Shown one piece after another: positions 37,207 through 45,939 of a DNA stretch of 64,000 nucleotides. The stretch's first letter is position 1, and each line of letters begins with the position of its first letter. The notes under the pieces were generated by a model that made no database searches, was not told the origin of the DNA, and saw only the letters and a list, made by a program, of their open reading frames with translations. Where the stretch lies: assembly GCF_030586465.1 (NCBI RefSeq), contig NZ_JAUQYP010000001.1, positions 2,274,981 to 2,338,980 on the forward strand, read 5' to 3'. Position numbers and translations under genes: made by a program. Source of the DNA: Actinotalea lenta (GTDB taxonomy: Bacteria > Actinomycetota > Actinomycetes > Actinomycetales > Cellulomonadaceae).

Positions 37207-37207
37207 C

Positions 37208-37984
37208 ATGGACGTGCGCGACGCTCCCGAGCCACCCCGACCGCGCGCCGGGGCGTGGCGGCGGCTGGCCCGCGCGCTCGCGCCGCGACCGACCCGCGGC
37301 CAGCTGATCGCCGGGGTGCTCTGCGCGATCCTGGGCTTCGGACTGGTGGCCCAGGTTCGCGAGACCCACGCTGACGACCTGTCGTCGTTGAGCCAGGACG
37401 AGCTCGTGCGGCTCCTGGACGAGGTCACGAAGCGGACCGACTCGCTCGAGCAGCAGGCTGTCGCGCTGCGCTCCCAGCGGGCAGACCTCGTGACCGGCGC
37501 GGACAGCGAACGCGCGGCCCTGGAGGCCGCGGCGAAGCGGGCCACCGTCCAAGGCATCCTCGCGGGCCGGTTGCCGGCGCAAGGCCCGGGCGTCCGGCTC
37601 GTGCTCACCGAGCCGGGCCCGCACCTGTCGGCCACGCTGCTCGTCGACGTGCTCGAGGAGCTGCGCAACGCAGGCGCCGAGGCGATCCAGATCGACCGCT
37701 CTCGGATCACGGCCTCGAGCTACATCCTGGACACGGCCGACGGCGTGGAGATCGACGGTGTGGCGCTACGGGCCCCGTACGTCTGGCTCGTCATCGGCGA
37801 CCCGAACACGCTCGTGCCGGCCCTGGAGATGCCCGGAGGTGCGCTCGCGTCGGTGCGCGGCGACGGCGGGGGGACCAACCTGGAGACGATGAAGCACGTG
37901 GTCGTGGACGCCGTGCGCGAGCCGCCCAGCGACCACTACGCGACCCCCGCGCCCTCGCCGCCGGCAGACAGCTCCGGAGACTGA
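37208..37984 (+). CDS. DUF881 membrane protein (second copy)
   Basis: A 258-residue paralogue of the gene at 36008. It has one membrane helix (QLIAGVLCAILGFGLVAQV), a periplasmic coiled coil around residues 57-105, and the DUF881 core (GPGVRLVLTEPG, LRNAGAEAIQIDRSRI, IGDPNTLVPALEMPGG). The duplication of DUF881 around sbp matches the mycobacterial arrangement. It ends 49 bases before garA; no gcvH gene is present in that gap. Confidence 0.88.
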   Translation: MDVRDAPEPPRPRAGAWRRLARALAPRPTRGQLIAGVLCAILGFGLVAQVRETHADDLSSLSQDELVRLLDEVTKRTDSLEQQAVALRSQRADLVTGADSERAALEAAAKRATVQGILAGRLPAQGPGVRLVLTEPGPHLSATLLVDVLEELRNAGAEAIQIDRSRITASSYILDTADGVEIDGVALRAPYVWLVIGDPNTLVPALEMPGGALASVRGDGGGTNLETMKHVVVDAVREPPSDHYATPAPSPPADSSGD

Positions 37985-38010
37985 CGCGACGCCCCGGGTG
38001 CGCATAGGCT
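37981..38010 (+). promoter_or_regulatory. Possible promoter of garA
   Basis: CTGACG (37981-37986), an 18-base spacer and TAGGCT (38005-38010) form a housekeeping-like promoter 23 bases before the garA start. The -35 matches only four of six consensus bases. Confidence 0.35.
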
Positions 38011-38033
38011 TGGCCCACCGTGGAGGAGGTGTG

Positions 38034-38486
38034 ATGGACGAGCGCGAGCCCCAGCAGTGGTCCAGCGACACGACGATCAACTTCGGCAGCTCGCTGCTGC
38101 CCGACCAGGAGCCGGCAGTAGCGCTGAGCCCGGAGGAGCATGCGGCGGTCGCTGCCCTGCCGCCGACGTCGGCCCTGCTGGTCATGCAGCGGGGCCCGAG
38201 CCACGGGGCGCGTTTCCTGCTGGACTCGGACCGTACGAGTGCGGGCCGCAGCCCGTCGGCCGACATCTTCCTGGACGACGTCACGGTGTCCCGCAAGCAT
38301 GCGGAGTTCCTGCGGGAGGGCGAGGACTTCGTGGTTCGCGACGTGGGGTCGCTGAACGGCACCTACGTCAACAGGGACCGGATCGACCGGGCGCTGCTGC
38401 ACCCGGGTGACGAGGTGCAGATCGGCAAGTTCCGGATGACGTTCCACCCGAGCCCGGGCCGGCACGGCTCGGCCGGAGCGCCGTGA
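38034..38486 (+). CDS. garA: FHA-domain regulator GarA (OdhI)
   Basis: A phospho-switch protein of 150 residues. The FHA domain spans about residues 60-140 with GRSPSADIFL, the phosphothreonine-binding SRKH and the SLNGTYVN loop. The N-terminus holds a Thr-Thr pair in SSDTTINFG, corresponding to the site phosphorylated by Ser/Thr kinases in mycobacterial GarA and corynebacterial OdhI. The unphosphorylated protein inhibits 2-oxoglutarate dehydrogenase and regulates glutamate metabolism in those relatives. The ATG at 38034 has GGAGGAGG upstream, and its stop overlaps ftsR as GTGA. Confidence 0.9.
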   Translation: MDEREPQQWSSDTTINFGSSLLPDQEPAVALSPEEHAAVAALPPTSALLVMQRGPSHGARFLLDSDRTSAGRSPSADIFLDDVTVSRKHAEFLREGEDFVVRDVGSLNGTYVNRDRIDRALLHPGDEVQIGKFRMTFHPSPGRHGSAGAP

Positions 38487-39268
38487 CCTCGGCCCGGACG
38501 GCGGGCCTGCCCTCGGGCGACCCGGAGCGCCCGGGCCCGCAACCGGCGCGGCCGGCCGCCGTGGAGCCCTGGCCGCAGGGCGTGTCACGCGAGCCGTCGA
38601 TGCGGATCTCGGACGTGCTCGCCGACCTCCAGCCCGACTTCCCGACCCTGAGCCCGTCCAAGCTGCGCTTCCTCGAGGAGCAGGGGCTCGTCGAGCCGCG
38701 CCGAAGCCCTGGCGGCTACCGGCAGTACAGCAGGGCCGACGTCGAGCGGGTTCGCTACGTGCTTGCGCAGCAGCGGGACCGGTACCTGCCGTTGCGGGTC
38801 ATCGGCGAGCAGCTCGCCGCGCTGGACCGGGGGGAGGTCACCGAGGCGGTGACCCCCCGGCTCGCCACGTCGGACGGTGAGCGCGCCTCCTTGCGCAGCG
38901 CCGGCCGGCACACGGTCGCGTCCTTGGCGGAGGAGGCGGGAGCCGACGTGACCCTGGTCGCGGGCCTGGCTGAGGCCGGCGTGATCAGTGCCGGCACGGG
39001 CGGCCACTTCGAGCCCTGGACGCTCGAGGTGGTCCGCGCCGCGGCGGGCCTGGCCGAGCACGGCGTCGAACCGCGCCACCTGCGCGGGTTCCGGACCGCG
39101 GCGGACCGGCAGGTGGCCGTGGTCGAGCAGATCGTGGCACCGCTGCGTGGGCAACGCGCCGTCGCAGCCCAGGCGCACGCCGCGAGCGTCGCGGCCGAGG
39201 TGGGCGAGCTGTGCGCGCGCCTGCACACGGCGCTCGTGCGGGCCGGCGTCGCCGATCTCGCGCCCTGA
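38483..39268 (+). CDS. ftsR: MerR-family regulator FtsR
   Basis: A 261-residue transcription factor at the position of Rv1828 (ftsR). After a Pro-rich N-terminus, the MerR wHTH runs from about residue 40: SMRISDVLADLQPDFPTLSP, then KLRFLEEQGLVEPRRSPGGYRQYS. The atypical long C-terminal part is helical. In Corynebacterium the homologue controls ftsZ. It is coupled to garA by GTGA overlap. Confidence 0.85.
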   Translation: MTSARTAGLPSGDPERPGPQPARPAAVEPWPQGVSREPSMRISDVLADLQPDFPTLSPSKLRFLEEQGLVEPRRSPGGYRQYSRADVERVRYVLAQQRDRYLPLRVIGEQLAALDRGEVTEAVTPRLATSDGERASLRSAGRHTVASLAEEAGADVTLVAGLAEAGVISAGTGGHFEPWTLEVVRAAAGLAEHGVEPRHLRGFRTAADRQVAVVEQIVAPLRGQRAVAAQAHAASVAAEVGELCARLHTALVRAGVADLAP

Positions 39269-39322
39269 GGCCGCCTCCGCGTTCACCTGTCGCGGGGCGC
39301 CAGCGCGACGTAGCGTGGATGC

Positions 39323-39832
39323 ATGGCTGCGGGACTCGTGGAGCTCGAGGTGCTGGGGGTGCGCCGGCAGACCTCGGTGGACCAGGTCGTGGTGCTGCTC
39401 CTGGACGTCTCGGGGCGGCGCCTGCTGCCGGTGGTCGTGGGAGCCACGGAGGGTGCCGCGATCGCCGCGGGTCAGGCCGGGGTCGTGCCTCCCCGGCCGA
39501 TGACGCACGACCTGCTCGTCTCGGTGCTCAGCACGTGTGGTGTCGAGGTCGAACGGGTCGAGATCGTGGAGCTTCGCGAGGGGGTCTTCCACGCGGCGCT
39601 GGTGCTCGACACGGGCGACCGGGTCGACTCCCGGGCCTCGGACGCCGTAGCCGTCGCGGTGCGGGTGGGGTGCCCGGTGCTGTGCGCGCCCGACGTGCTC
39701 GACGAGTCGTCCCTCGAGGTCGAGGGAACCACCCCGGAGGACGAGCTGGCGGAGTTCCGCGCCTTCCTCGAGAACGTCACCCCCGAGGACTTCGAGAACG
39801 CACCGCCCGAGGGGCCGACGGAGGGGCCGTGA
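39323..39832 (+). CDS. Bifunctional nuclease family protein (DUF151)
   Basis: A 169-residue protein with the DUF151 core: VVLLLDVSGRRLLPVVVGATEGAAIA, PRPMTHDLL, and DSRASDAVAVAVRVGCPV. A C-terminal acidic tail follows. In mycobacteria the equivalent gene (Rv1829) sits in the same place after the first MerR gene. DUF151 domains have been reported to have nuclease activity in plants, but the bacterial role is open. Confidence 0.88.
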   Translation: MAAGLVELEVLGVRRQTSVDQVVVLLLDVSGRRLLPVVVGATEGAAIAAGQAGVVPPRPMTHDLLVSVLSTCGVEVERVEIVELREGVFHAALVLDTGDRVDSRASDAVAVAVRVGCPVLCAPDVLDESSLEVEGTTPEDELAEFRAFLENVTPEDFENAPPEGPTEGP

Positions 39833-39929
39833 CCCCGCGTGTCGGCCGAGCTCGGCCCACCAACTCACCTTCAACCTCATCCTGAGACACGCCGAGAACG
39901 ACACGCCGGGCGCGTCGAGCCCAGCGTCG

Positions 39930-39958
39930 TTGACGGTCCCAGACAGCGGCCCTAGCGT
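39930..39958 (+). promoter_or_regulatory. Promoter of the second MerR gene
   Basis: TTGACG (39930-39935), a 17-base spacer and TAGCGT (39953-39958) form one of the best housekeeping-type promoters in the window, 43 bases before the GTG start at 40002. Confidence 0.7.
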
Positions 39959-40001
39959 GACTCATGTCCGGTGAGCGCCGGACGCATCGAGGGGAGACGC
40001 C

Positions 40002-40577
40002 GTGAGCGGCACCGAGCAGACCGCCGGACCGACGGGCGAGATGCCGCAGCGCGTCCAGGGCCTGCTGTTCGGGGACGAGCTCCCGGACCTCGACTCCGGC
40101 ACGGGGTACCGGGGACCCACCGCCTGCCGCGCGGCCGGGATCACGTACCGCCAGCTCGACTACTGGGCTCGCACGGGCCTGGTCGAGCCCAGCGTCCGCA
40201 GCGCCAGCGGCTCCGGCACCCAGCGGCTCTACGGATTCCGCGACATCCTGGTCCTCAAGGTGGTCAAGCGTCTCCTGGACACCGGCGTGTCACTGCAGCA
40301 GATCCGCAGCGCGGTCGCCCACCTGCGCGAGCGCGGGGTCGACGACCTCGCGCAGATCACGCTGATGTCGGACGGCGCATCGGTGTACGAGTGCACCTCG
40401 GCCGACGAGGTCGTCGACCTGGTCCAGGGCGGCCAGGGAGTGTTCGGGATCGCTGTCGGTCGCGTCTGGCGCGAGGTCGAGGGAAGCCTTGCCGAGCTCC
40501 CGACCGCGCGCGCCGAGGACGAGGCTCTGCCGGGCGACGAGCTCGCCGCGCGGCGCCGGGCTCGCTCCGCGAGCTGA
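40002..40577 (+). CDS. MerR-family regulator (Rv1830-like)
   Basis: A 191-residue regulator. The N-terminal segment VQGLLFGDELP precedes the MerR helix-turn-helix at about residues 40-110: ACRAAGITYRQLDYWARTGLVEP, then GTQRLYGFRDILVLKVVKRLLDTGVSLQQIRSAV. The C-terminal region LMSDGASVYECTSADEVVDL is conserved in this subgroup. It has its own promoter and a GGGGAGA ribosome site. The target genes are unknown. Confidence 0.87.
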   Translation: MSGTEQTAGPTGEMPQRVQGLLFGDELPDLDSGTGYRGPTACRAAGITYRQLDYWARTGLVEPSVRSASGSGTQRLYGFRDILVLKVVKRLLDTGVSLQQIRSAVAHLRERGVDDLAQITLMSDGASVYECTSADEVVDLVQGGQGVFGIAVGRVWREVEGSLAELPTARAEDEALPGDELAARRRARSAS

Positions 40578-40654
40578 CACCCGCCCGGACGACCCGCCGG
40601 ACCTGGGCCGTTCGGCACTTGTCCGCGGATCGGATGACGGGCGCATCCCGGCGT

Positions 40655-40677
40655 GGTGCCGCTACGGTGACGGCACC
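40655..40677. promoter_or_regulatory. Inverted repeat over the putative pyc -10 element
   Basis: GGTGCCG and CGGCACC form a perfect seven-base inverted repeat around nine bases that include TACGGT (40663-40668), a TANNNT element 32 bases before the pyc start. It could be an operator or a chance GC repeat. Confidence 0.35.
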
Positions 40678-40700
40678 AATGTCCGTGGATGGGGTGAGTC

Positions 40701-43700
40701 GTGTTCTCCAAGGTCCTGGTCGCCAACCGCGCTGAGATCGCCGTGCGCGGGTTTCGCGCGGCGGTCGAGCTCGGTGCCCGTACCGTCGCGGTCTTCCCGT
40801 GGGAGGACCGGAACTCCGAGCACCGCCTCAAGGCCGACGAGGCCTACGCGATCGGTGAGCCGGGTCACCCCGTGCGGGCCTACCTCGACATCGACGAGAT
40901 TCTCCGGGTGGCGCAGGAGTCCGGGGCCGACGCCGTCTACCCGGGTTACGGCTTCCTGTCCGAACGACCGGAGTTCGCCCGGCGGGTCGCAGAGGCCGGT
41001 CTGACCTTCATCGGACCGCCGCCCGAGGTCCTCGACCTCACCGGTGACAAGGTCCAGGCCATCCGTGCCGCGCGCGAGGCCGGACTGCCGGTGCTGCCCT
41101 CGTCCGAGCCGTCAGAGGACGTCGACGCGCTGGTCTCGACCGCACAGGAGATCGGGTTCCCGCTGTTCGTCAAGGCCGTGGCGGGCGGGGGAGGGCGCGG
41201 CATGCGCCGTGTCGAGCGCGCTGCGGACCTGCCCGACGCGCTGCGGGCAGCGATGCGGGAGGCGGGCGGCGCCTTCGGCAACTCACAGGTCTATCTCGAG
41301 CGCGCGGTGCTGCGCCCCCGCCACATCGAGGTACAGGTGCTCGCGGACGCGACCGGAGAGGTCGTCCACCTGTTCGAGCGCGACTGCTCCGTGCAGCGTC
41401 GCCACCAGAAGGTCATCGAGATCGCGCCGGCCCCGAACCTCGACCCGGATCTGCGCGACGCGCTGTGCCGGGACGCCGTCGCCTTCGCCCGGCACATCGG
41501 CTACGTCAACGCCGGGACCGTGGAGTTCCTGGTGGACACCGTCGGCGAGCGGGCGGGACAGCACGTGTTCATCGAGATGAACCCGCGCATCCAGGTGGAG
41601 CACACGGTCACCGAGGAGGTCACCGACGTCGACCTCGTCGCTGCGCAGATGCGGATCGCGTCGGGGGAGACCCTGGCGGACATCGGCATCTCGCAGGAGA
41701 CCGTCCGGGTCAACGGGGCGGCGCTGCAGTGCCGGATCACGACGGAGGACCCGGCCAACGGGTTCCGCCCGGACACCGGCCGGATCATCGCGTACCGCTC
41801 CCCGGCGGGAGCGGGTGTCCGTCTGGACGGCGCGACGGCGACGGCCGGTGCCGAGATCAGCGGGCACTTCGACTCGATGCTGGTCAAGCTCACCTGTCGC
41901 GGGCGCGACTTCCGTACGGCGGTCACGCGGGCCGGGCGGGCTCTGGCGGAGTTCCGCATCCGCGGTATCCGCACGAACATCCCCTTCCTGCGTGAGGTCC
42001 TCAACGATCCGGCGTTCGTCGAGGGGGACCTGTCCACCTCGTTCATCGAGGAACGCCCCGAGCTCCTTCTGATCAAGGAGAGCGCTGACCGGGGCACCAA
42101 GCTGCTCGCGTTCGTCGGCGACGTGACCGTCAACCGGCCCCACGGGCCCGCCGTGGGTCGTCTCGATCCCCGCGAGAAGCTCCCGGAGGCGGACCTCACG
42201 GCACCCGTGCCATCGGGCAGCCGCCAGCGACTGCTGGAGCTGGGCCCTGACGGCTTCGCGCAGGCCCTGCGCGCGCAGGACCAGGTGGGGGTCACCGACA
42301 CCACGTTCCGGGACGCCCACCAGTCGCTGCTGGCGACCCGGGTGCGCACCTTCGATCTCGCCGCAGCGGCCCCGTACGTCGCTCGACTGACCCCGGAGCT
42401 GCTCTCGGTGGAGGCATGGGGCGGTGCCACGTACGACGTCGCGCTGCGCTTCCTGGGCGAGGACCCGTGGGAGCGGCTGGCGATGCTTCGCGAGCACCTT
42501 CCGAACGTCGCGATCCAGATGCTGCTGCGCGGCCGGAACACCGTGGGTTACACGCCGTACCCCACGGAGGTCACCGAGGCCTTCGTCACGGAGGCGGCCG
42601 CCACGGGCATCGACATCTTCCGGATCTTCGACGCGCTCAACGACGTCGGCCAGATGCGTCCGGCCATCGACGCCGTGCGGGCCACGGGGACCGCCGTCGC
42701 CGAGGTCGCGCTGTGCTACACGGGCGATCTGTCGAACCCCGACGAGGACCTGTACACCCTGGACTACTACCTGCGGCTTGCCGACGAGATCGTGTCGGCG
42801 GGCGCGCACGTGCTCGCGATCAAGGACATGGCCGGGCTGCTGCGACCGTACGCCGCGTCCCGGCTGGTCAGCGCTCTGCGGGAGCGTTTCGACCTGCCGG
42901 TGCACCTGCACACCCACGACACCGCGGGCGGCCAGCTGGCCACGCTGCTGGCGGCCGTGGAGGCCGGGGTGGACGCGGTGGACGCCGCGAGCGCGTCGAT
43001 GGCCGGGACCACCAGCCAACCGCCGATGTCGGCGCTCGTGGCCGCGCTCGAGCACGCCCCGCGGGGGACCGGGCTGTCGATGCGGCACGTGATGGACCTG
43101 GAGCCGTACTGGGAGGCGGTGCGCCGCCTGTACCGGCCGTTCGAGTCCGGCCTGCCCGGCCCGACGGGACGCGTGTACGACCACGAGATCCCGGGCGGCC
43201 AGCTGTCGAACCTGCGCCAGCAGGCGATCGCGCTCGGTCTGGGGGACCGCTTCGAGCAGATCGAGGCGATGTACTCCGCGGCGGACAAGATCCTGGGTCG
43301 GCTCGTCAAGGTGACACCCTCCAGCAAGGTCGTCGGGGACCTCGCGCTGCACCTGGTGGCGCGCGGCGCAGACCCGGCGCACTTCGCGCAGGAGCCGGGG
43401 GAGTACGACGTCCCGGACTCGGTGATCGGTTTCCTGGGTGGTGAGCTCGGCACCCCGCCCGGCGGGTGGCCGGAGCCGTTCCGCACCAAGGCGTTGGCCG
43501 GTCGGCACTCCGCGCACCGCACGACACCTCTGAGCGAGCAGGACCGCGCAGAGCTCGCCGGTGACTCCGAGACCCGCCGCAACAGGCTCAACCACCTGCT
43601 GTTCCCCGGTCCGACCAAGGAGCTCGAAGCCATCCGCCTCCAGTACGGCGACGTCAGCGTGCTGGACACCGCGACGTACCTGTACGGCATGACGACCGAG

Positions 43701-44099
43701 CACGAGGTGACCATCCAGCTCGACAAGGGAGTCGGTCTGCTCGTCGGCATGGAGGGTGTGGGCGAGGCCGACCAGCGAGGCATGCGGACCGTGATGTTCA
43801 CGCTGAACGGTCAGCTCCGGCCGCTACAGGTCCGCGACCGGTCCGTCGAGGTCGACCAGACCGTGGCCGAGAAGGCGGATCCCGGCCGCCCCGGACACAT
43901 CGCCGCGCCGTTCGCGGGGGCGGTGACCCCGACGGTCCAGGAAGGCGAGCGGGTCGAGGCCGGGCAGACCGTCGCCACGATCGAGGCCATGAAGATGGAG
44001 GCCGCCATCACGACGCCCGTGGCCGGCACGGTCCATCGGCTGGCGATCGGGGCCGTGCAGCAGCTCGAGGGCGGTGACCTGGTCCTCGTCGTGGACTAA
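40701..44099 (+). CDS. pyc: Pyruvate carboxylase
   Basis: Biotin enzyme making oxaloacetate from pyruvate, bicarbonate and ATP, 1132 residues, a complete single-chain form. The biotin-carboxylase domain (1-450) shows AGGGGRGMR and EMNPRIQVEHTVTEE. The carboxyltransferase domain (about 525-800) begins with TDTTFRDAHQSLLATRVR and has IKDMAGLL and HLHTHDT. The C-terminal biotin carrier carries EAMKMEA, with the biotinylated Lys about 35 residues from the end. The GTG start has only a weak ribosome site. It is monocistronic. Confidence 0.96.
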   Translation: MFSKVLVANRAEIAVRGFRAAVELGARTVAVFPWEDRNSEHRLKADEAYAIGEPGHPVRAYLDIDEILRVAQESGADAVYPGYGFLSERPEFARRVAEAGLTFIGPPPEVLDLTGDKVQAIRAAREAGLPVLPSSEPSEDVDALVSTAQEIGFPLFVKAVAGGGGRGMRRVERAADLPDALRAAMREAGGAFGNSQVYLERAVLRPRHIEVQVLADATGEVVHLFERDCSVQRRHQKVIEIAPAPNLDPDLRDALCRDAVAFARHIGYVNAGTVEFLVDTVGERAGQHVFIEMNPRIQVEHTVTEEVTDVDLVAAQMRIASGETLADIGISQETVRVNGAALQCRITTEDPANGFRPDTGRIIAYRSPAGAGVRLDGATATAGAEISGHFDSMLVKLTCRGRDFRTAVTRAGRALAEFRIRGIRTNIPFLREVLNDPAFVEGDLSTSFIEERPELLLIKESADRGTKLLAFVGDVTVNRPHGPAVGRLDPREKLPEADLTAPVPSGSRQRLLELGPDGFAQALRAQDQVGVTDTTFRDAHQSLLATRVRTFDLAAAAPYVARLTPELLSVEAWGGATYDVALRFLGEDPWERLAMLREHLPNVAIQMLLRGRNTVGYTPYPTEVTEAFVTEAAATGIDIFRIFDALNDVGQMRPAIDAVRATGTAVAEVALCYTGDLSNPDEDLYTLDYYLRLADEIVSAGAHVLAIKDMAGLLRPYAASRLVSALRERFDLPVHLHTHDTAGGQLATLLAAVEAGVDAVDAASASMAGTTSQPPMSALVAALEHAPRGTGLSMRHVMDLEPYWEAVRRLYRPFESGLPGPTGRVYDHEIPGGQLSNLRQQAIALGLGDRFEQIEAMYSAADKILGRLVKVTPSSKVVGDLALHLVARGADPAHFAQEPGEYDVPDSVIGFLGGELGTPPGGWPEPFRTKALAGRHSAHRTTPLSEQDRAELAGDSETRRNRLNHLLFPGPTKELEAIRLQYGDVSVLDTATYLYGMTTEHEVTIQLDKGVGLLVGMEGVGEADQRGMRTVMFTLNGQLRPLQVRDRSVEVDQTVAEKADPGRPGHIAAPFAGAVTPTVQEGERVEAGQTVATIEAMKMEAAITTPVAGTVHRLAIGAVQQLEGGDLVLVVD

Positions 44100-44135
44100 C
44101 GTGCGGCTGACCGCTCCCGCCGCGAGACTGGGCGC

Positions 44136-44777
44136 ATGGAGCTGAGCAAGTGGGGTCACTCGTGCGTCCGAATGGTCGACCACGATGTCACGGTGGTGAT
44201 CGACCCGGGTGGCTGGAGCGACGTCGCCGGCGCCCTGGACGGTGCGGACCATGTGCTCGTCACGCATGAGCACGCCGACCACCTGGCCGTCGACCGGGTG
44301 GCGGCGTGGTTGGCCCATGCGCCGCAGGCCCAGGTCCACGGTCCCGCGGCGGCGCTGGCACCTCTCGAGGAAGCGGGCGTCTCACCGGAGCGGTTGAACG
44401 CCGTTCAGCCTGGGGACCGTCTGGACCTCAACGGCCTCGTCGTGCTCGTCGGTGGCGGCACCCACGCGGAGATCCACCCGGACGTGCCGAGGCCCGCGAA
44501 CGTCGGTTACCTCGTGGGGCCGGTGTGGCACCCGGGTGACTCCGTCGACACGCCGCCCGAGCCTGCACGTGTGCTGCTGGTGCCGGCGGGCGCTCCGTGG
44601 CTCCGCCTCGCCGATGCCGTCGAGCTCGTCCGGGCCGTGCGCCCGGAGCTGGCGATCCCGATCCACGACGCGATCTACAGCGGCCAGGGCACCGGTCTGG
44701 CCGACTCCCTGCTCTCCCGCCTCGGAGGGGCGGGGGAGTACCGTCGCACGACGAGCGGCGAGACCCTCACGGTCTGA
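44136..44777 (+). CDS. MBL-fold metallo-hydrolase
   Basis: A 213-residue UlaG/RomA-like member of the metallo-beta-lactamase superfamily. The metal site THEHADHL gives His44, His46, Asp48 and His49; later ligands lie in GGGTHAEIH and PIHDAIYS. It lies 36 bases after pyc with the same direction. The reaction is not predictable from the fold alone. Confidence 0.82.
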   Translation: MELSKWGHSCVRMVDHDVTVVIDPGGWSDVAGALDGADHVLVTHEHADHLAVDRVAAWLAHAPQAQVHGPAAALAPLEEAGVSPERLNAVQPGDRLDLNGLVVLVGGGTHAEIHPDVPRPANVGYLVGPVWHPGDSVDTPPEPARVLLVPAGAPWLRLADAVELVRAVRPELAIPIHDAIYSGQGTGLADSLLSRLGGAGEYRRTTSGETLTV

Positions 44778-44794
44778 GCCGGCGAGGAGGCACC

Positions 44795-44941
44795 ATGACG
44801 GTCGACGCGCACGGAGCGACCCATCCCGACCCGCACGGTCATACGGGTGCGCAGATCGAGGTCCCGGTGCTCGAGGACGACGAGACCGTCCCGCCGCGTC
44901 CCGAAGAGGACGTGGCCGACGCGGCTCGCGCCGACCCGTGA
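44795..44941 (+). CDS. Very small acidic protein
   Basis: A 48-residue acidic peptide beginning at an ATG with a strong GAGGAGG site. It has a His-rich N-terminal half and a Glu/Asp/Pro-rich end (VPVLEDDETVPPRPEED). It follows the MBL gene by 17 bases and may be co-transcribed. There is no known domain; only the ribosome site and position support it. Confidence 0.45.
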   Translation: MTVDAHGATHPDPHGHTGAQIEVPVLEDDETVPPRPEEDVADAARADP

Positions 44942-44951
44942 CCCGGCGCGG

Positions 44952-45227
44952 TCAGTCGGAGCTGCCGTCCTCGGTGCGCTGGCGGGCGCGCTCGGATCGC
45001 CAGTCCCGCCACAGCTGCCACGCGCCATAGAGGGCCACGCCGGCTCCCAGCACCGCGACGGCGTAGTTGCCCCACACGGCTGTGCTCGTGACGATCGGCT
45101 GCCACTGGTACGCCACGACGGCGACCCCGATCACGGTCATGACGCCTGCGGACCACCACCAGCGTGTGGTCAGCGGGGCGGGACGCGTGTCGGGGGACTC
45201 CGGCTCGGGCTTGCTCACGTCCTGCAT
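44952..45227 (-). CDS. Small two-helix membrane protein
   Basis: A 91-residue protein. After a Pro/Glu-rich start it has two hydrophobic segments, WWWSAGVMTVIGVAVVAYQW and WGNYAVAVLGAGVALYGAW, and ends in an Arg-rich tail. This is a common layout of uncharacterised actinobacterial membrane proteins. The ATG at 45227 lacks a clear ribosome site. A GTG four codons later is an alternative start. It is divergent from the UPF0303 gene. Confidence 0.55.
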   Translation of the reverse strand: MQDVSKPEPESPDTRPAPLTTRWWWSAGVMTVIGVAVVAYQWQPIVTSTAVWGNYAVAVLGAGVALYGAWQLWRDWRSERARQRTEDGSSD

Positions 45228-45266
45228 GGTACGGGGTGCTGCGCGGGGTCCGTACCGCGAAATGAC

Positions 45267-45304
45267 ATAATGCACATTATCGGCATACATCGTGCGACGG
45301 TCGA
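45267..45304 (-). promoter_or_regulatory. AT-rich palindrome and minus-strand promoter between two divergent genes
   Basis: ATAATG-CA-CATTAT (45267-45280) is a perfect six-base inverted repeat, rare in this GC-rich DNA. It overlaps a minus-strand -10 (GATAAT, 45281-45276) that has a -35 TCGACC (45304-45299) at 17 bases. A plus-strand TAGGCT (45305-45310) for the divergent gene lies alongside. A metal- or heme-responsive repressor site is possible. Confidence 0.5.
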
Positions 45305-45345
45305 TAGGCTGCGCTGGAGTCCTGTGCAGCCGTCAAGGAGGTCCC

Positions 45346-45819
45346 ATGTCAGACGCCGACATCGTCGCCCGCCTCGAGGTCGAGCTCGCCCGCCTCGTCC
45401 TCGAGCACTTCGACCACAACGACGCGTGGGCGCTCGGGTGCGCCCTCGTCGAGCTCGCCCAGGAGCGATCTCACCCGGTCGCGATCGACATCCACCTCGG
45501 CCGCCAGCAGGTCTTCCACGCGGCGCTACCCGGGTCGAGCGCCGAGAACGACCTGTGGATCGCACGCAAGCGTGCCGTGGTCGAGCTCACGGGTGAACCC
45601 TCGTACCTCGTCGGTCGACGCCACGCGGCCGCCGGGACCGACTTCCATGAGCTCACCGGGCTGCCGGTGCGCGACTACGCCACGCACGGCGGCGCGGTGC
45701 CGATCCTGGTGCGCTCCGTCGGTCCGGTGGGAGTCGCGGCCGTGTCCGGGCTCGCTCAGGCCGACGACCACGCCCTCGTCGTCGAGGCGATCGAACAGAT
45801 GTTCGAGGTGGGAGAGTGA
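45346..45819 (+). CDS. UPF0303/DUF336-family (heme-degrading-domain-like) protein
   Basis: A 157-residue cytoplasmic protein of the GlcG/HbpS fold group, closest by pattern to UPF0303. Key segments are PVAIDIHLGRQQVFHAALPGSS, DLWIARKRAVV and HGGAVPILV. HbpS-like relatives bind heme, but this subgroup has no proven activity. The ATG has a perfect AAGGAGG site. It is divergent from the small membrane protein and shares the AT-rich palindrome with it. Confidence 0.8.
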   Translation: MSDADIVARLEVELARLVLEHFDHNDAWALGCALVELAQERSHPVAIDIHLGRQQVFHAALPGSSAENDLWIARKRAVVELTGEPSYLVGRRHAAAGTDFHELTGLPVRDYATHGGAVPILVRSVGPVGVAAVSGLAQADDHALVVEAIEQMFEVGE

Positions 45820-45939
45820 CTCTGGGGTGCTGACACGGCCGCCGTGCCACGGGTACCGTCGCGATCGGGCGGAACCGGACATCTCGGGCAACGACGCCCG
45901 CCCCGGCTCCTCCCGGCATCCGCGACCAAGGAGGACCCC

